Source: Shewanella vesiculosa (GTDB taxonomy: Bacteria; Pseudomonadota; Gammaproteobacteria; Enterobacterales; Shewanellaceae). Taken from it: 64,000 nucleotides of DNA. The stretch is taken from assembly GCF_021560015.1 (NCBI RefSeq), contig NZ_CP073588.1, forward strand, positions 2,480,001-2,544,000, in the 5' to 3' direction. Positions 39,481 to 49,085 of the stretch are shown piece after piece (positions within the stretch are counted from its first letter, which is position 1; the number at the start of each line of letters is the position of its first letter). Made by a program: the position numbers and the translations under genes. The notes under the pieces were generated by a model that was given only the letters and a program-made list of their open reading frames with translations, did not search any database and was not told the DNA's origin.

Positions 39481-40106
39481 TTCATTCCTAGCAACTAAAT
39501 AGATCCCCTTTTGAATCTATCAATTAATGGTAGTAATTAACCATAAAGCAACTCTGTGGTAAGCTTATCGACTTGTATTTCACTCAATGCCATCAAGTTT
39601 ATCATTCTGTTGTTAATCTCAGCACCGCTTAGCAAGCTACAATAACCGGCTAACTCACTTAAAAACATAGAGATTATCTAGGTGAATTAGGCTAAAGATA
39701 TATTAATTATCAACAAGTTGAAAATGGATTGCCAAGAAAGTCATTGTGGTGTCGTAAGCGCTACGTGACACATCATCCTGATGCCATTTGCCATTAATCG
39801 CCAAGATTAAGCGCTTAAGGTTGATCCTTGTAGTAGGCTTAAGATAGCTCTGCACATAGTATATGTCTACAACTATATGATTATGTTCTATTTAGTATTA
39901 TCACTTAACCTAAAAGATGGCTGATGTACTGCCCATTAGCAAAGTGGTTTGCAATTGTTATTTGCAATTTTATCGTGCTAGCTTGGTTATACGTTATGTT
40001 GATAATCAACATTATTTAACAGTGAAAATTACCATCAAGGAAAAAGCTTATCAGGCGTATATTACATTAGAGCCTGATTTTACTATTAAAATTTCAGAGG
40101 TGAGAT
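39481..40106. other. Intergenic region of about 625 bp before the molybdenum hydroxylase operon
   Basis: Holds the promoter regions of the leftward diguanylate cyclase and the rightward oxidoreductase operon, with a GAGGTGAG Shine-Dalgarno at the right end. A protein-like 43-residue minus-strand ORF is listed separately. No RNA gene or strong hairpin was found. Confidence 0.45.
39537..39668 (-). CDS. Possible small ORF (43 residues)
   Basis: Minus-strand ATG (39668) to TAA (39537). The peptide is protein-like (begins MFLSELAGYCSLLSGAE, ends KLTTELLYG), mostly helical, with no membrane segment. There is no good Shine-Dalgarno and an in-frame TAG lies four codons before the ATG. No homologue is recognised; it may be a small gene or a fragment. 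Confidence 0.22.
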   Translation of the reverse strand: MFLSELAGYCSLLSGAEINNRMINLMALSEIQVDKLTTELLYG

Positions 40107-42980
40107 ATGGATGTATCTAATGCGTCGAGACGGACCTTTATCAAACAATGCGTGATTGGTGGCGTCGCTGTTTATTCAGCACCTTTATTGTGGGAAATGA
40201 GTCGAGCCAATGCGTCGATTATTTCTCCAGAACTAGCAGCACAATGGCAAACTCAGACTAACGGGCAATCTACTCCCAAATTTCGTAACGACGGTATTGC
40301 CAAAGTTACTGGCCAAAAAGTCTATGGCCGCGACTACCGCGCAATGGATATGGCAGGCTGGCCAAAACAGCAAGGCTATGCTTTTATCCTGCGAGCCACT
40401 GATGCAGCCCATGTTTATCAAGGCTTCTCGCTCGACCATCTCCCCGCTTCGGCTAAACCCTACAAGGTGATCACTGCGGCAGATCTTGCCCGCGACAAGG
40501 TTAAGTTGCCTGACTTTTACGGTGATAATATGTTGCTGGCCGAGGGACAGACCGCAGATTATCTGGGGCATGCAGTAGCGATTTTATTATTCGACAGTTT
40601 TCATGCCTTTAAACAAGCTAAATCTTTATTGCAATTTGACAAGTCTTTGTTGCGCTATGGTGAAGAAACGCCTTTTGTATCCGAGACTAAAAACCCTTAT
40701 GCCAATTGGCGTATTATTCGGGTAGAAGGTGAAGATGGTGCCAGTGAGGATACATACAGTCCACTGCACGATGGGTTGTTTTTTCCCAATATTAAAAACT
40801 ATAAACCCGAATGGTCAGGTGATGCAAATGCCCAAGGCTCAGTGTCTGAGCGCGGTTTATTTTATGCTGGCGAAATAGATAAACAAATTGAAAGTGCTAA
40901 AACGAGTCAGCAATGGCAAGTATTAGAGCGAGAATATCGCACTCAAATCATCGATCCTATGATGATGGAACCAGAGGCCTTCAATGGTTGGTTTGATGCC
41001 AATAGCCAAACATTCCATACCGTGATTACTGCACAATCGCCACAAGACTTCCAAGAGATGGCCGTACACATGCTGTCGTCGGGGCCATTAGCGGGTAAAG
41101 TGAATAATCTCGTGGTGCACTCGCCTTATATTGGTGGCGGTTTTGGCGCGAAAGATCATTCGATATTTCCTTACTATGGTGTACTAGCAACCATTTATGC
41201 CAAGGGGCCAGTAAGTATAGCCAACGACAGATTTGAGCAATTTCAATCAGGTCTAAAGCGCCATCCGTTTACCATGAAAAGCCGCTTAGCTGTCGATAAA
41301 GCGACCTTAAAAATTCAAGCATTAACTTCACAGATGACGGTTGATGGCGGTGGACGTGAAAACTTCAGCCCATCCGTAACCTCGGTTGGCGCGACAGCAA
41401 TGCAAAGCATTTACTACACCCCGCGTAATGACATTGTCGCCACCGCTTATGCATCGCGTAATCCTGATGCGGGTTCGATGCGGGGTTATGGCACATTGCA
41501 ATCGATGACCGCAATGGAAAGTATGATCCATGAGATATCAGCTGAGCTAGAGGTCGATCCGTTTAAGTTACGAGCGGCTAATGTGATGGTTTCGGGGCAA
41601 CGTAATACCCAAGGAGCAATACCTAATGGCACCCTGCGCTATCGTGAAATGCTCGACATGGCCGAACAAGATACCGTGTGGCAACAACGCGTAATCAATA
41701 AAAAAGACTATGAAGCGAAACACCCTGGCATGCGCTATGGCGTTGGTTTTGGTATTGCCACTAAAGACTATGGTACAGGCGCCGCGGCTCCCAGCGCTGC
41801 GATTCAATTGTCTAAAGACGGTAAAATAAGCTTGGATATTGGCTTTATCGAAATGGGTACTGGCACGCAAACCTCTCAAGCTGTAGTGGTGAGTGAATCG
41901 CTAGGGAATTTTGCCGACGAGGTGAAACTGGCCGAAATCGATATTTGGGATGCGATGCAATTAGTACAAACCGACAATCCTTATATTATTTCGCAACAAC
42001 GCCAAGATGAAATGGCCGCTAACCCTCGCTGGACACCGGTTAAAGCCATGGCATCATCGGCATCGATGTCGGCGTATTATCAAAGCCATGTTACCCGTAT
42101 TGCCGCCGATATTATTTATCGTCACGGACTGTGGCCCGCTGCCGTGTCTATTTGGAACGAGTTGTATTTCAATACGCCAATGGGCGCAACCAATCTCAAT
42201 GACCCCCGCGATGGCCGTTGGACTGGCGGCAAGCTAACTGCATTGGGCTTCCCTCCGCTTTCAATCGATATCTTGGCTAAACGCGCCCATGATTTGGGCT
42301 TAGTGGTTGGCGTAATGGGTCATGCCTTTAACCGCTGGGCGTGGGCCGAAGCCGATTTTGAGATTTTCGGTACCAAGGAGCGTATCGCGCTAGATGCCTT
42401 AGCATTGCAATACGGAAAAGGTGATAAATATCATGGCAGCGCTGCTCGTATCGCTCGCATGAACTCTAACGGTTATCACTTAATCGATCGTCAAGCTATG
42501 CGCTACCCCAAAGCTGAGCTGAATAATGCCATGGTGACTTATTATGCTCCGTGCGCAACCTTAGTCGAAGTGGCAGTAAATGAAGGCAATGGTGAAGTCA
42601 CATTACTGAGTTCTCACACTTGGTTAGAAGCCGGTAAAGTGATTGTGAACGAATTAGTTGAGGGGCAAATTCAAGGCGGTCTTGCCATGGGAATTGGCCA
42701 TGCTCTACATGAAGAATTACCGCCATTTGAAGCAGGAGCGGGTAACGGTACGTGGAACCTCAATCGCTATAAGGTACCGCTAGCAAGGCATGTTGGCGTT
42801 TGGAGTCAGCGACATACTATTTTACCGCAATTGTCTGAAACAGATCCAAGCCGTGGTATTGCCGAAGTGGTGATGATACCTGTCGTTTCCGCACTGGTTG
42901 AAGCTGTTTATCAGGCGACTCAAGTGCGCTTTTACGATCTGCCTATGACAGCGAAAAAAATCAAGGAGGCCATGGCATGA
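40107..42980 (+). CDS. Tat-exported molybdopterin subunit of a xanthine dehydrogenase/aldehyde oxidase-type enzyme
   Basis: A 957-residue large subunit of a molybdenum hydroxylase. The N terminus is a twin-arginine signal (ASRRTFIKQCVIGGVAVYSA), so the folded complex is periplasmic. Cofactor regions include the GGFGAKDHS loop, the RNPDAGSMRGYG segment and, near the C terminus, the Glu of RGIAEVV, at the place of the catalytic Glu in this family. It resembles isoquinoline 1-oxidoreductase/aldehyde dehydrogenase large subunits. The gene overlaps the [2Fe-2S] subunit gene by 4 bases, and that gene overlaps the cytochrome gene. No FAD subunit is present: electrons are expected to pass from Mo through the clusters to cytochrome c. 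Substrate unknown. Confidence 0.9.
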   Translation: MDVSNASRRTFIKQCVIGGVAVYSAPLLWEMSRANASIISPELAAQWQTQTNGQSTPKFRNDGIAKVTGQKVYGRDYRAMDMAGWPKQQGYAFILRATDAAHVYQGFSLDHLPASAKPYKVITAADLARDKVKLPDFYGDNMLLAEGQTADYLGHAVAILLFDSFHAFKQAKSLLQFDKSLLRYGEETPFVSETKNPYANWRIIRVEGEDGASEDTYSPLHDGLFFPNIKNYKPEWSGDANAQGSVSERGLFYAGEIDKQIESAKTSQQWQVLEREYRTQIIDPMMMEPEAFNGWFDANSQTFHTVITAQSPQDFQEMAVHMLSSGPLAGKVNNLVVHSPYIGGGFGAKDHSIFPYYGVLATIYAKGPVSIANDRFEQFQSGLKRHPFTMKSRLAVDKATLKIQALTSQMTVDGGGRENFSPSVTSVGATAMQSIYYTPRNDIVATAYASRNPDAGSMRGYGTLQSMTAMESMIHEISAELEVDPFKLRAANVMVSGQRNTQGAIPNGTLRYREMLDMAEQDTVWQQRVINKKDYEAKHPGMRYGVGFGIATKDYGTGAAAPSAAIQLSKDGKISLDIGFIEMGTGTQTSQAVVVSESLGNFADEVKLAEIDIWDAMQLVQTDNPYIISQQRQDEMAANPRWTPVKAMASSASMSAYYQSHVTRIAADIIYRHGLWPAAVSIWNELYFNTPMGATNLNDPRDGRWTGGKLTALGFPPLSIDILAKRAHDLGLVVGVMGHAFNRWAWAEADFEIFGTKERIALDALALQYGKGDKYHGSAARIARMNSNGYHLIDRQAMRYPKAELNNAMVTYYAPCATLVEVAVNEGNGEVTLLSSHTWLEAGKVIVNELVEGQIQGGLAMGIGHALHEELPPFEAGAGNGTWNLNRYKVPLARHVGVWSQRHTILPQLSETDPSRGIAEVVMIPVVSALVEAVYQATQVRFYDLPMTAKKIKEAMA

Positions 42981-43513
42981 GCCAGTCAATAAAGTTAACC
43001 ATAAATAACCAAGCTGTTGGCCCGATTGATGTCGGCGATGGCACCATGATGATTGAATTTTTACATGAGTATTTAAATCTCACTGGCACTAAGTTTGGTT
43101 GCGGCGTTGGCGTCTGTCATGCCTGCACTGTCATCGTCGATGACGACCAAGGCATGAGTGAAGTTGTCCGCACTTGTATCAACGGCGTCGAGCGGTTTAA
43201 TGGCAAACGTATTCGTACCATTGAAGGCCATGCCAAGCAAAATGCTCAAGGCGAAATCACTACACTGAGCCCAGTACAACAAACTTTCTTGGAACATTTC
43301 TCGTTTCAATGCGGTTGGTGTACATCAGGATTTGTTAATGAATCGACGGCACTGATAGAACGACTTGAACGTAAACCTATCGCCAAAGATAAAGTGGAGC
43401 AAGTGATAGAAGAGGCTTTAGCTGAGCACGTATGTCGCTGTACTGGCTACGTTAAATACTATGCGGCGATGAAAGATTTAATCCTCAAAACAAAGGGGTT
43501 AACACTCTCATGA
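42977..43513 (+). CDS. [2Fe-2S] subunit of the molybdenum hydroxylase
   Basis: A 178-residue protein with two clusters. The plant-ferredoxin-type N-terminal cluster shows KFGCGVGVCHACTV and a later RTCINGV; the C-terminal helical domain holds FQCGWCTSGFV and HVCRCTGYVKYYAAM. It has no export signal and probably travels with the Tat-targeted large subunit. ATGA-type overlaps on both sides indicate translational coupling within the three-gene operon. Confidence 0.93.
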   Translation: MSQSIKLTINNQAVGPIDVGDGTMMIEFLHEYLNLTGTKFGCGVGVCHACTVIVDDDQGMSEVVRTCINGVERFNGKRIRTIEGHAKQNAQGEITTLSPVQQTFLEHFSFQCGWCTSGFVNESTALIERLERKPIAKDKVEQVIEEALAEHVCRCTGYVKYYAAMKDLILKTKGLTLS

Positions 43514-44784
43514 AACCATGCGACCAACAATATACCGCCCGCCTTATAAAGGTTTGTAAACTAAGTCAAAATTTATTATTGACCATAGGTCTAAGCGTGT
43601 TCGCCAGTTCTTGTAGCGCGGCCGATGAGCATGTCAATAATAGTGGTGACATCGAACGCGGTGCTTATCTGATGAAGATAGGTGACTGTGTGGCTTGCCA
43701 TACCGCAGTGGGTGGCCGCGAATTAACCGGTGGTTTACCGTTCGAAACGCCATTTGGCGCTGTGTACTCAACCAATATCACCTCAGACAAAGAAACAGGT
43801 ATCGGTAAATACAGCTACGAAGATTTTTTTGATGCTATGCATCATGGTGTCGGCATAAACGGTAATCTATATCCTGCGATGCCTTATACGTCTTACAGCC
43901 TGTTAACCGATGAAGATACCCAAGCGATTTATGCTTATTTGATGGGCACCAAACCCATTAAACAAGCTAATCTCGACAATGATGTCTACTTCCCTTTTAA
44001 CGTCCGCTTTGGCCTTAAGGCATGGAATTTAGTCGCCCATGATGCAAAAAAGTTTACCCCTAAGAAAGATAAGAGTGAACGTTGGAACCGCGGTAACTAT
44101 TTAGTCAATGCTTTGGGCCATTGTGCTGAATGTCATACTCCAAGAGACAGCTTATTTGCCATGGAGCAAGACAAACACTTTCAAGGTGCAATTATCGAAG
44201 GGCTTGAAGCATCGAATATTACTCCAGTCGAGCTGAATCGCCAAAACTGGACTCATGATGATTTAAAGTCACTGTTTACCGAGGGGTATTCTCGAAAAGG
44301 CACAGTATTTGGTGGCATGTATCCTGTGGTGTACCACAGCTTTAGCCACTTAACTGACGATGATATGTTCGCAGTAAGCAGTTACTTACTCGATACCGAT
44401 AAGAAGATAGCCGCGAAAGCGCTCACCTTTAACGGCCATCAGCGTAAATTACCTGGGTATGATCTCTACATGGGATATTGCGCTGGTTGTCATGGTCAAA
44501 GTGGTGAAGGTCGACCTAATGTGGCCCCTGCCATGGCAGGAAATGCCACTTTAGATAAAGCCAGCCCCCACAACATAGTCGCGGTGATGTTAAAGGGAAT
44601 TAAAAGCCAACATTACAACACTACCACCAGCTTTTATGCCATGCCAGGCTATGCTGATAAATTTACCGATGAGCAGCTAAGAGACTTAGCTAACTACCTG
44701 CGAGTGACTTGGAGTCCTCAACCAGGCGATTTAACCTTGAATACGATCAGTGATTTAAAGGAAGTGATCTTCGAACATGATTAA
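43510..44784 (+). CDS. Triheme cytochrome c subunit of the molybdenum hydroxylase
   Basis: A 424-residue cytochrome with three CxxCH heme sites: GDCVACHTA (about 57-60), GHCAECHTP (about 205) and GYCAGCHGQ (about 325). The N terminus is an export signal that ends FASSC and could be a lipoprotein signal. The architecture (three mono-heme domains) is that of the cytochrome subunits of membrane-bound alcohol or aldehyde dehydrogenases, which pass electrons to the quinone pool or terminal oxidase. It is the last gene of the operon, followed by a strong terminator. Confidence 0.92.
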   Translation: MKPCDQQYTARLIKVCKLSQNLLLTIGLSVFASSCSAADEHVNNSGDIERGAYLMKIGDCVACHTAVGGRELTGGLPFETPFGAVYSTNITSDKETGIGKYSYEDFFDAMHHGVGINGNLYPAMPYTSYSLLTDEDTQAIYAYLMGTKPIKQANLDNDVYFPFNVRFGLKAWNLVAHDAKKFTPKKDKSERWNRGNYLVNALGHCAECHTPRDSLFAMEQDKHFQGAIIEGLEASNITPVELNRQNWTHDDLKSLFTEGYSRKGTVFGGMYPVVYHSFSHLTDDDMFAVSSYLLDTDKKIAAKALTFNGHQRKLPGYDLYMGYCAGCHGQSGEGRPNVAPAMAGNATLDKASPHNIVAVMLKGIKSQHYNTTTSFYAMPGYADKFTDEQLRDLANYLRVTWSPQPGDLTLNTISDLKEVIFEHD

Positions 44785-44809
44785 ACATGTGTAATATATC
44801 AACTTAAAC

Positions 44810-44837
44810 AAAAGCCGACCTGGGGTCGGCTTTTTAT
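44810..44837 (+). terminator. Rho-independent terminator after the oxidoreductase operon
   Basis: Stem AAAGCCGACC / GGTCGGCTTT with a 3-base loop and a T5 tract, 26 bp after the cytochrome stop. Confidence 0.9.
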
Positions 44838-44970
44838 TGCAATGCAGATAAGAGTTGGCTTGAGCGGGGAGGCGATAAACATTAACACTTTTTGGGATAA
44901 ACCCGTGTATTAAGCAAGGCACTAAAAGCCTTGTAATAGCTTTATCCTAATCAAGTGTTATAGCAACTCC

Positions 44971-45444
44971 CTACAACACATCATTAAGATCTTGTATTGC
45001 ATCTATCACCATACCAGTACCAACACTGATCAATAGTAAATCAGTCCCCACACGAACAATTTTCTGTCCTTCAGGTGTCCGTCCTAGCTGGACGGTTAGC
45101 GCAGAAGGCACATCATAGTAAACAACATCCGCAGGCAGCGCTTGGCCTTTACGCCATTGTTTAACACTGCCCGGTGGTTCACAGCGATTGTGTTTCTTGG
45201 CTAACCCTGGTGGACAATGCTTGGCATCACGGCTGGTATAGTAGTAATTATTAATAATTACCTGACGGTCATTACTAAAATAAGTCTGGTAAGACTCTTG
45301 GGTATCATGACCCTTGTCATGCTTTTTATGATGCTTTTCAGATTTGTGCTTGCCATTATTGTCTTGATCTTTAGCAACACTATGGCTTGTGGAAAACACC
45401 ATTAAAGTGCTTAACATAATAAGTGGTAGTGTATGACGATTCAT
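44971..45444 (-). CDS. CigR-like exported protein
   Basis: A 157-residue protein from the ATG at 45444, which has AAGGA upstream, with a signal peptide (TLPLIMLSTLMVFSTSHSVA), a His/Lys-rich stretch (KHKSEKHHKKHDKGHD) and a conserved C-terminal region (CPPGLAKKHNRCEPPG, LLLISVGTGMVIDAIQDL). This fits the family named after CigR, an anti-virulence regulator of Salmonella, and more broadly RcnB-like small periplasmic proteins. The C-terminal hydrophobic stretch may insert in a membrane. The His-rich part could bind metal. The role in a free-living bacterium is unknown. Confidence 0.7.
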   Translation of the reverse strand: MNRHTLPLIMLSTLMVFSTSHSVAKDQDNNGKHKSEKHHKKHDKGHDTQESYQTYFSNDRQVIINNYYYTSRDAKHCPPGLAKKHNRCEPPGSVKQWRKGQALPADVVYYDVPSALTVQLGRTPEGQKIVRVGTDLLLISVGTGMVIDAIQDLNDVL

Positions 45445-45619
45445 AAAATGGATTCCTTTGCGATTCAATAGGCGCTCGCCATCTAGCTGAACGAGCGATA
45501 ATGCCTTACCGTTAAAAAAAACCAAATAATATTATTGATACGGTTACTATGTGTGCAAAGATAGCCGTATTCAATACTATTGTCGACACTAATCGAGTTA
45601 GTGTATGAGTGATTTGGTA

Positions 45620-45976
45620 TTATGAGGACTTCAGTTCCAGCGCCAATTGCGAAAATAATACCCCATCCCAACCGTGTTTCATGAACTGACGGATATTTTG
45701 ATGATCAGAGCCCTGTGGCGTGGCCAAAACATCTCGATAATGTTGGCCGAACATTGCCAAGGTTTGCGGCTTAGATAATTGATGAATTTGTCCAAATGCC
45801 AATATCTTACAAGAACCTGAATTCTGCCCTGCCTCATTGAGCAGATCACCATTTTTAAATGCACTTGGACTAAAATCATAATGGCTATCGATCAATGCCA
45901 TAGACTCTTCAAAGCTCACGGTCTCCGCTCGCTCAGTTAAAGAGGATATAAATTCACTAATCTGTGTTACAGCCAT
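45620..45976 (-). CDS. HopJ family protein
   Basis: A 118-residue protein matching the HopJ type III effector family (VSFEESMALIDSHYDFSP, FKNGDLLNEAGQNSGSCKIL, WDGVLF). Despite the name from Pseudomonas syringae, it is widely conserved in marine bacteria without type III secretion, and there is none in this window, so a housekeeping role is more likely. Start at the ATG at 45976, preceded by GGGAAGG; the upstream extension to 46021 has no ribosome-binding site. Confidence 0.8.
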   Translation of the reverse strand: MAVTQISEFISSLTERAETVSFEESMALIDSHYDFSPSAFKNGDLLNEAGQNSGSCKILAFGQIHQLSKPQTLAMFGQHYRDVLATPQGSDHQNIRQFMKHGWDGVLFSQLALELKSS

Positions 45977-46109
45977 AAAATACGCCCTTCCCTTAATATA
46001 ATAAAAAGTTAACTCATCCACATCAGATTACGCAAAACAATAGCAAAATAGCGCCACTTACTATAGTGAAAAAGCCTTAATGGTAACTGCCCATCAAAGA
46101 GCTTGACCT

Positions 46110-47408
46110 TTAGCTCAACTCTATTGCAGCAAAATTAGGCCTCGGTAACTTATCCAAAATACTGTATAAATAAATCACTACTAGCGACAAGATGGCACCG
46201 ATAATAAATAACCAATATCCTCCAAGATGATCCAGAATAATCCCGCCGCCCAATGGCGCAAACGCGAAACCAATTTCATAAAATGATGCCGCACCAAAGT
46301 AGGCTCCTCGCAAATGTTTAGGCGCAAGTCGATCAATATGCACATTCATCGTAGGGAACAAAATGGTTTCGGCTAAACTCATGATAATAATGGCGCCAAT
46401 CCAGCCCCAAAATAAATCAATCGAGTTATAGGCTAACCACACTTGTGAGCACATCAACAGGATCAATCCGAACTGGATCCGATGAATTAAACTGGAGCCG
46501 GCCATTAATTTTAATAGTAAAAATTGAGTTGATATGATCACCAAGGCATTGGTAAAAATCATTGCAGAAATTAACGTCAGTAAATTAGGCGCATTCGCTC
46601 GGGTAAGATATTGAATAAGCGAACTGTCCATTTGAGCATAAATGAACATACACAAAATATTCGCCACAATAAGACATTGAAGCAATTTGTCTTGCAGTAA
46701 AATCGCCACTATTTGCTTGCGGCTCATCACCGCAGGCTTTCGCTTAACCGCTGATGTTGCATCGCCCATGGTGGGAATAAGCCCATCAGGCACCTGTTCG
46801 GTTATTGATGGGCTAGTTTGCCGTGTTTGATGTCTAAATCCCCAAAACAGTAACCCTAATAAAGCAGCAAAAGCCGCTGCAGTAATATAAAAGCTCGATT
46901 GTTTACCGGTTAAGCCTAACCAAATACCTAACATAGGCCCGACAGCACAACCCACATTGACGACAAAATACAGTGATTGCATTGCCAATTCACGGGTTTG
47001 GGGATCATCAATAATATCACCAATGGTGGCAGAGGTAAGAGGTCGCCATAACGAGGTAGCAATAGAGCACAATGTCATCACCACTACATAGCCTTTAACT
47101 GAATCAACTTGTGCCAGTAATGAAAACGAGATGATATAGAGCACACCCGTGAGGTACATGAGCATTTGGCGACCAATTCGGTCAGACAATGCACTACCAA
47201 TAAAGCTAGTGAATACCGAAATAATGGCCGCACTCGACAGCACTAAACCAACTTCAGTGGCAGTTAAGGCAAATTTTTCATACAAGATAACAGCCAAAAA
47301 TGGCCACACCATGAAATAACTGCCACGGGTAATAAATGAGCCAAAGAGCAATATCCACATTAACCTTGGAAATTGCTTAAACCGCGCTAGAGAAACATCG
47401 CTATGCAC
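46110..47408 (-). CDS. MFS transporter
   Basis: A 432-residue major facilitator superfamily protein with about twelve membrane segments. The loop 2-3 motif GSALSDRIGRQMLMY fits the A-motif of drug:H+ antiporters, and the central cytoplasmic loop is at about 200-230. It resembles MdtH-type efflux pumps, but the substrate cannot be assigned. It is monocistronic, with the paiB-like gene 98 bp upstream in the same direction. Confidence 0.88.
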   Translation of the reverse strand: MHSDVSLARFKQFPRLMWILLFGSFITRGSYFMVWPFLAVILYEKFALTATEVGLVLSSAAIISVFTSFIGSALSDRIGRQMLMYLTGVLYIISFSLLAQVDSVKGYVVVMTLCSIATSLWRPLTSATIGDIIDDPQTRELAMQSLYFVVNVGCAVGPMLGIWLGLTGKQSSFYITAAAFAALLGLLFWGFRHQTRQTSPSITEQVPDGLIPTMGDATSAVKRKPAVMSRKQIVAILLQDKLLQCLIVANILCMFIYAQMDSSLIQYLTRANAPNLLTLISAMIFTNALVIISTQFLLLKLMAGSSLIHRIQFGLILLMCSQVWLAYNSIDLFWGWIGAIIIMSLAETILFPTMNVHIDRLAPKHLRGAYFGAASFYEIGFAFAPLGGGIILDHLGGYWLFIIGAILSLVVIYLYSILDKLPRPNFAAIELS

Positions 47409-47506
47409 TTTTTGTCCTTAAAGAGTGATGCTGTAATTGAATGTAACAGACTGAATTAGTGGGATTGTTTAGGCTAATCCTAACGACATTTACGCCATTG
47501 AACCAC

Positions 47507-48124
47507 CTATTTATTACCTAATCCTATGTTATTATTCATCATATAAGTTAATAGCTGTTTTTCATCAGCTCTATTTGACCGTGATAATCCTTTAACCACA
47601 CCTTGTTGATCGCTTTGGTTACGGTGCTGGCCTAATTTTTGTTTGCCTTGTAACTCATCGATGAGGATCTTAAAACCAACAATGCCCTTGGCTAATTTTT
47701 GTTGGTAATCATCTGCAATAAAACCACCACTTTCTAGCAATGAAGGTTCATATTGTTGGATGGTCGATTCGAGTACGTGTGCAGTGGTGGTATCATCAGT
47801 TAATTCAATAATGCCTTTTGCATGTACTACGCTGTAATTCCAGGTCGGAACAGCTGGATATGAGTCATACCAAGTGGGTGAGATATAACCGTGCGGACCA
47901 TTGAAAATGCACAGAACTTTGGTGTTTACTATGTGTTTCCAATGGGAGTTACTACGAGCAAAATGGCCATACAAGGTACCATTTTCTCCCTCAGAGGCCG
48001 TGAGTAGTAAAGGTAAGTGTGAGCCCTCTAAATCAGTAGACACAAGAGTCGCAAAACCATATTGGTTAATGAACTGGTGTATTAACTCTCTAGAACCCAT
48101 ATCCCACTTATCAGGTACATGCAT
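47507..48124 (-). CDS. FMN-binding negative transcriptional regulator, PaiB family
   Basis: A 205-residue split-barrel flavin-binding protein. Characteristic stretches are MHVPDKWDM, YGFATLVSTDLEGSHLPLLL, LYGHFARSNSHW, and FNGPHGYISPTWYDSYPAVP followed by VPTWNYSVVHAKG. PaiB of Bacillus represses sporulation and protease genes, but in proteobacteria the family is more likely a flavin-dependent enzyme. The C-terminal Lys/Gln tail is variable. No partner gene paiA is adjacent. Confidence 0.88.
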   Translation of the reverse strand: MHVPDKWDMGSRELIHQFINQYGFATLVSTDLEGSHLPLLLTASEGENGTLYGHFARSNSHWKHIVNTKVLCIFNGPHGYISPTWYDSYPAVPTWNYSVVHAKGIIELTDDTTTAHVLESTIQQYEPSLLESGGFIADDYQQKLAKGIVGFKILIDELQGKQKLGQHRNQSDQQGVVKGLSRSNRADEKQLLTYMMNNNIGLGNK

Positions 48125-48211
48125 AATTCACTCTTTACTAAAATAATCAGTAAAGTCTTTATAATGAATGTAACGACTAAATGCCATCGTTTTATGGGTT
48201 TATAGCGATTA

Positions 48212-48856
48212 TTACAAGTGGCCTACTTTAACCAAAATCACCGTATCTTGTTCCACATACGGATTATGCTGACTCAGATGCGGACTGCGGATCCACGTCC
48301 CTGCAGGATAACGCCCAAGTTCATCGATAAACTCTCCGCTAATCACGTAGATTTCTTCGCCACCAAAATGACGGTGCGGTTGAAAATGTGTCCCCGCGGG
48401 CCACATGACCAATGCTGTCGATTCTGTGCCATGTTGGTGTAACGGCATCACTCGTAATTTGCCATGGCCAGGCAGCCACTCAGCTTGCTTGGTATTGATA
48501 GCCACTTGCTGTGAATCAGTGGTTTGAAACTGATGTAGCTTAACCAATAGCGTACAACCTTGCTGGCTAAATGGCGCGTGGACAAAACCTTCAGGGTTAC
48601 GCAAATACGAGCCTGCTGGATAATCTCCGGTTTCATCAGAAAATACTCCGTCGAGTACTAAAATCTCTTCCCCTAACGGATGAGGATGTGAGTTGAATTT
48701 AGCACCGGCTTGATATTTCACTATGCTGGTTGCATGGCCACGTTCAGCCTCTTCACGCGCTAAGCGCTTACGCAATACGCCCACTGCGGGACTATTTTGC
48801 CATTCAAGATCGGCAGTGTTAATCACCACTCGCTGACTAAAATCCATATTTAACAT
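48212..48856 (-). CDS. Double cupin protein, ChrR-like
   Basis: A 214-residue protein of two tandem cupin domains. Each has a metal-binding set: FNSHPHPLGEEILVLDG in the first and FQPHRHFGGEEIYVISG in the second (HxH then Glu). Both resemble the ChrR anti-sigma cupin, but the zinc-binding N-terminal anti-sigma domain is missing and no sigma gene is adjacent, so a stand-alone enzyme or sensor is more likely. Substrate unknown. GAGG before the ATG at 48856 supports the start. Confidence 0.83.
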   Translation of the reverse strand: MLNMDFSQRVVINTADLEWQNSPAVGVLRKRLAREEAERGHATSIVKYQAGAKFNSHPHPLGEEILVLDGVFSDETGDYPAGSYLRNPEGFVHAPFSQQGCTLLVKLHQFQTTDSQQVAINTKQAEWLPGHGKLRVMPLHQHGTESTALVMWPAGTHFQPHRHFGGEEIYVISGEFIDELGRYPAGTWIRSPHLSQHNPYVEQDTVILVKVGHL

Positions 48857-48991
48857 CTTGATACCTCACAACTACGATTGCCAGTATCTTAGAGCGAAAT
48901 CAGCGTAATGAACAGCGAGTACAAAATGGTTTAATAGGTACTTTAAGGTACTTTTTATTGATTAATATGATTATTATTTTTATAAATAAAA

Positions 48992-49018
48992 AAACCTGTA
49001 AATAATATTTACAGGTTT
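48992..49018. terminator. Hairpin terminator after pbpG
   Basis: AAACCTGTAAAT / ATTTACAGGTTT perfect stem with a very short loop, flanked by an A-run on the left (T-run on the minus strand). It lies downstream of the leftward pbpG. Confidence 0.8.
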
Positions 49019-49085
49019 AAGCTTGCGCAAAGCAAATTTAATAACCTCTACCGATGAAAAGGTAAGGCATAAAGAATGGGGCTAA

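Noticed and set aside
39917..40120. 67-residue plus frame running into the molybdenum subunit gene
   Set aside because: No ribosome-binding site at its start, no recognisable fold, and it overlaps the GAGGTGAG Shine-Dalgarno and start of the real gene.
45620..45976. HopJ protein as evidence of type III secretion
   Set aside because: The family is widespread in bacteria without type III secretion, and no secretion, chaperone or hrp-like genes are in the window.
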